NCBI RefSeq assembly: GCF_007595705.1
Contig: NZ_NISY01000011.1
Coordinates: forward strand, 62,001-126,000
Length of the DNA: 64,000 nucleotides
Direction: 5' to 3'
Origin: Streptomyces sp. SAJ15
Lineage (GTDB): Bacteria; Actinomycetota; Actinomycetes; Streptomycetales; Streptomycetaceae
The notes under the pieces were generated by a model that was not told where the DNA came from, ran no database searches, and worked only from the letters and a program-made list of their open reading frames with translations. Of this stretch, positions 63,006 through 64,000 are shown one piece after another. Position 1 is the first letter of the stretch. Each line of letters opens with the position of its first letter. The position numbers and the translations under genes were made by a program.

Positions 63006-64000
63006 ATGCCATCTAGCACGATCAGCAGAATATCCGACCAAAATCGAGCAAATCGGCTAAAGCATTGATATCGCGAACAGACCGCAGAACCGCGTTCGCC
63101 GCGTGGCGTCAACCGCGGGCGATCCTGTGGGCCACGGCCGGTGTGGTAGCCCTCGGATTCCTCATCGCGCTGGAGATCGCCGCGCGCCACTACGGCCAGC
63201 AGGGGCCGATCACCAACCAGGCAAAAGAGGTGATATTCACCCCCAAATCAGGGCCGCTGTTGTACGGCAGCATGGCGCTGATGATGGTGGTGCTCACCTG
63301 GCGGGAACGGCTCATCGCGACCGGTGTCGCGGTCGGCATCGACATCGTCTTCTCTCTGGTGCGGTGGGCGGTCGACGCCGAGACGCCCGCCGGCTACGGC
63401 TACCCCTTCGGCAACGGCGCGCTGTGGGTGATGCTGGGCTGTGCGGTCATCGCCGTCACACGCCGCACCGGCCGGGAACGCGCCCTGCTTCTGAAGGGCG
63501 TCGGGCTGGGCCTGCTGCTGGTGGCCGGCCGCAAGACCGGCGACACCTGGCTGCTCATCACGGCGAAGACCCGCCCCACGGTGCTCGACCAGTACGTGGC
63601 GACCGCCGATCACGCGCTGGGCAACCCCTCGTGGCTGGCAGGCCGGATCGTCCAGGCCACCGGCCTGCTCGGCGCCCATCTCCTCCACTGGGTCTACATC
63701 CAGCTCGCGGTGGCCGCGGTCGTCGTCAGCCTGTACCAACTGCGCCACGTGGCGGTCGAGCGCCGCTTCCCGAGCCATCACCTGGTACGCACCTTCCTGG
63801 TGATCGGCCTCCTCGGGCCGGCCATCTACATGATCTTCCCGGTGGTCGGGCCGATCTTCGTCTACGGCTCCGACGGCGGCCAGTGGGCGGTGGCCGACCT
63901 GTGGCCGGACACACCTCCGCCGCTCGACGCGCCGCACCACATGCCCTTCAACGAGGTCACCCCACGCAACTGCATGCCCAGCCTGCACACGGCGTGGGCT
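63006..64000 (+). CDS. PAP2-family membrane protein, tandem copy 2 (cut by the window edge)
   Basis: This is a paralogue of the preceding gene, near-identical over long stretches (GRERALLLKGVGLGLLLVAG, VAVERRFPSHHLVRTFLVIG), with the active-site motif NCMPSLHTAWA reached at the right edge. The ATG at 63006 is in frame with the TTG at 63066 that corresponds to the copy 1 start; GGA lies seven bases before the ATG. Differences include an ETPAGYGYP stretch where copy 1 has KMM, and a shorter GSDGGQWAVAD loop. The 3' end lies outside the window, so at least 331 codons are present. Substrate divergence is possible. Confidence 0.82.

Overview
The window is chromosomal DNA of a Streptomyces or close relative. 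The evidence is very high GC, GTG and TTG starts, ATGA/GTGA stop-start overlaps, Tat-type lipoprotein signals, a MalR/MalE locus, glnE beside a glnA2-type ligase, an AfsR/SARP-like regulator, and small families known mainly from Streptomyces. There is no phage, plasmid, insertion sequence, CRISPR array, tRNA or rRNA. It reads as ordinary core and near-core chromosome with several metal and sugar uptake modules. I found no obviously new defence or mobile system.

Layout. 1-4.6 kb: maltose/maltodextrin locus, with the malF 5' end and malE on minus, a GH13 glucosidase and malR on plus, and a shared intergenic region carrying repeated CTGCAAG/TTGCA motifs. 4.6-10.6 kb: a PAP2 membrane protein, glnE and a glutamine-synthetase-like ligase. 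10.7-13.1 kb: a copper module with a CsoR-like palindrome, a His-rich membrane protein and a multicopper oxidase. 13.4-24 kb: nadE, two drug-efflux MFS proteins (one coupled to a TetR), a membrane endonuclease/exonuclease/phosphatase protein, panB and a DrrAB-type ABC exporter. 24-30.5 kb: a 1289-residue AfsR-like regulator, a Uma2 protein, an M50 protease, a small membrane protein and an F420-dependent NADP reductase.

30.5-35.1 kb: a tightly coupled operon of a cytoplasmic-looking GH33 sialidase and a CUT1 sugar ABC importer without its own ATPase, preceded by a good promoter and a palindromic operator. 35.3-39 kb: small conserved proteins, an MFS protein and map. 39-50.8 kb: a haem/iron acquisition island with haem oxygenase, two HtaA-domain surface proteins (one with a sortase LAxTG signal), a HmuTUV haem importer and an EfeO-EfeB-EfeU system. 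Iron-box-like (DmdR/IdeR) sites lie in front of three transcription units. This is the most coherent system in the window: surface haem capture, import, ring opening, and a second ferrous-iron/DyP route.

50.8-64 kb: a prim-pol-like protein, a GDPD, a TetR with a 37-bp perfect palindrome upstream, a DDAH-type hydrolase, an Rsm22-like methyltransferase, a serine hydrolase overlapping a Bcr/CflA exporter, PhoD, a secreted protein, and two tandem nearly identical PAP2 genes. The second PAP2 gene runs off the right edge. A one-base difference separates the first copy from its ancestral N-terminus.
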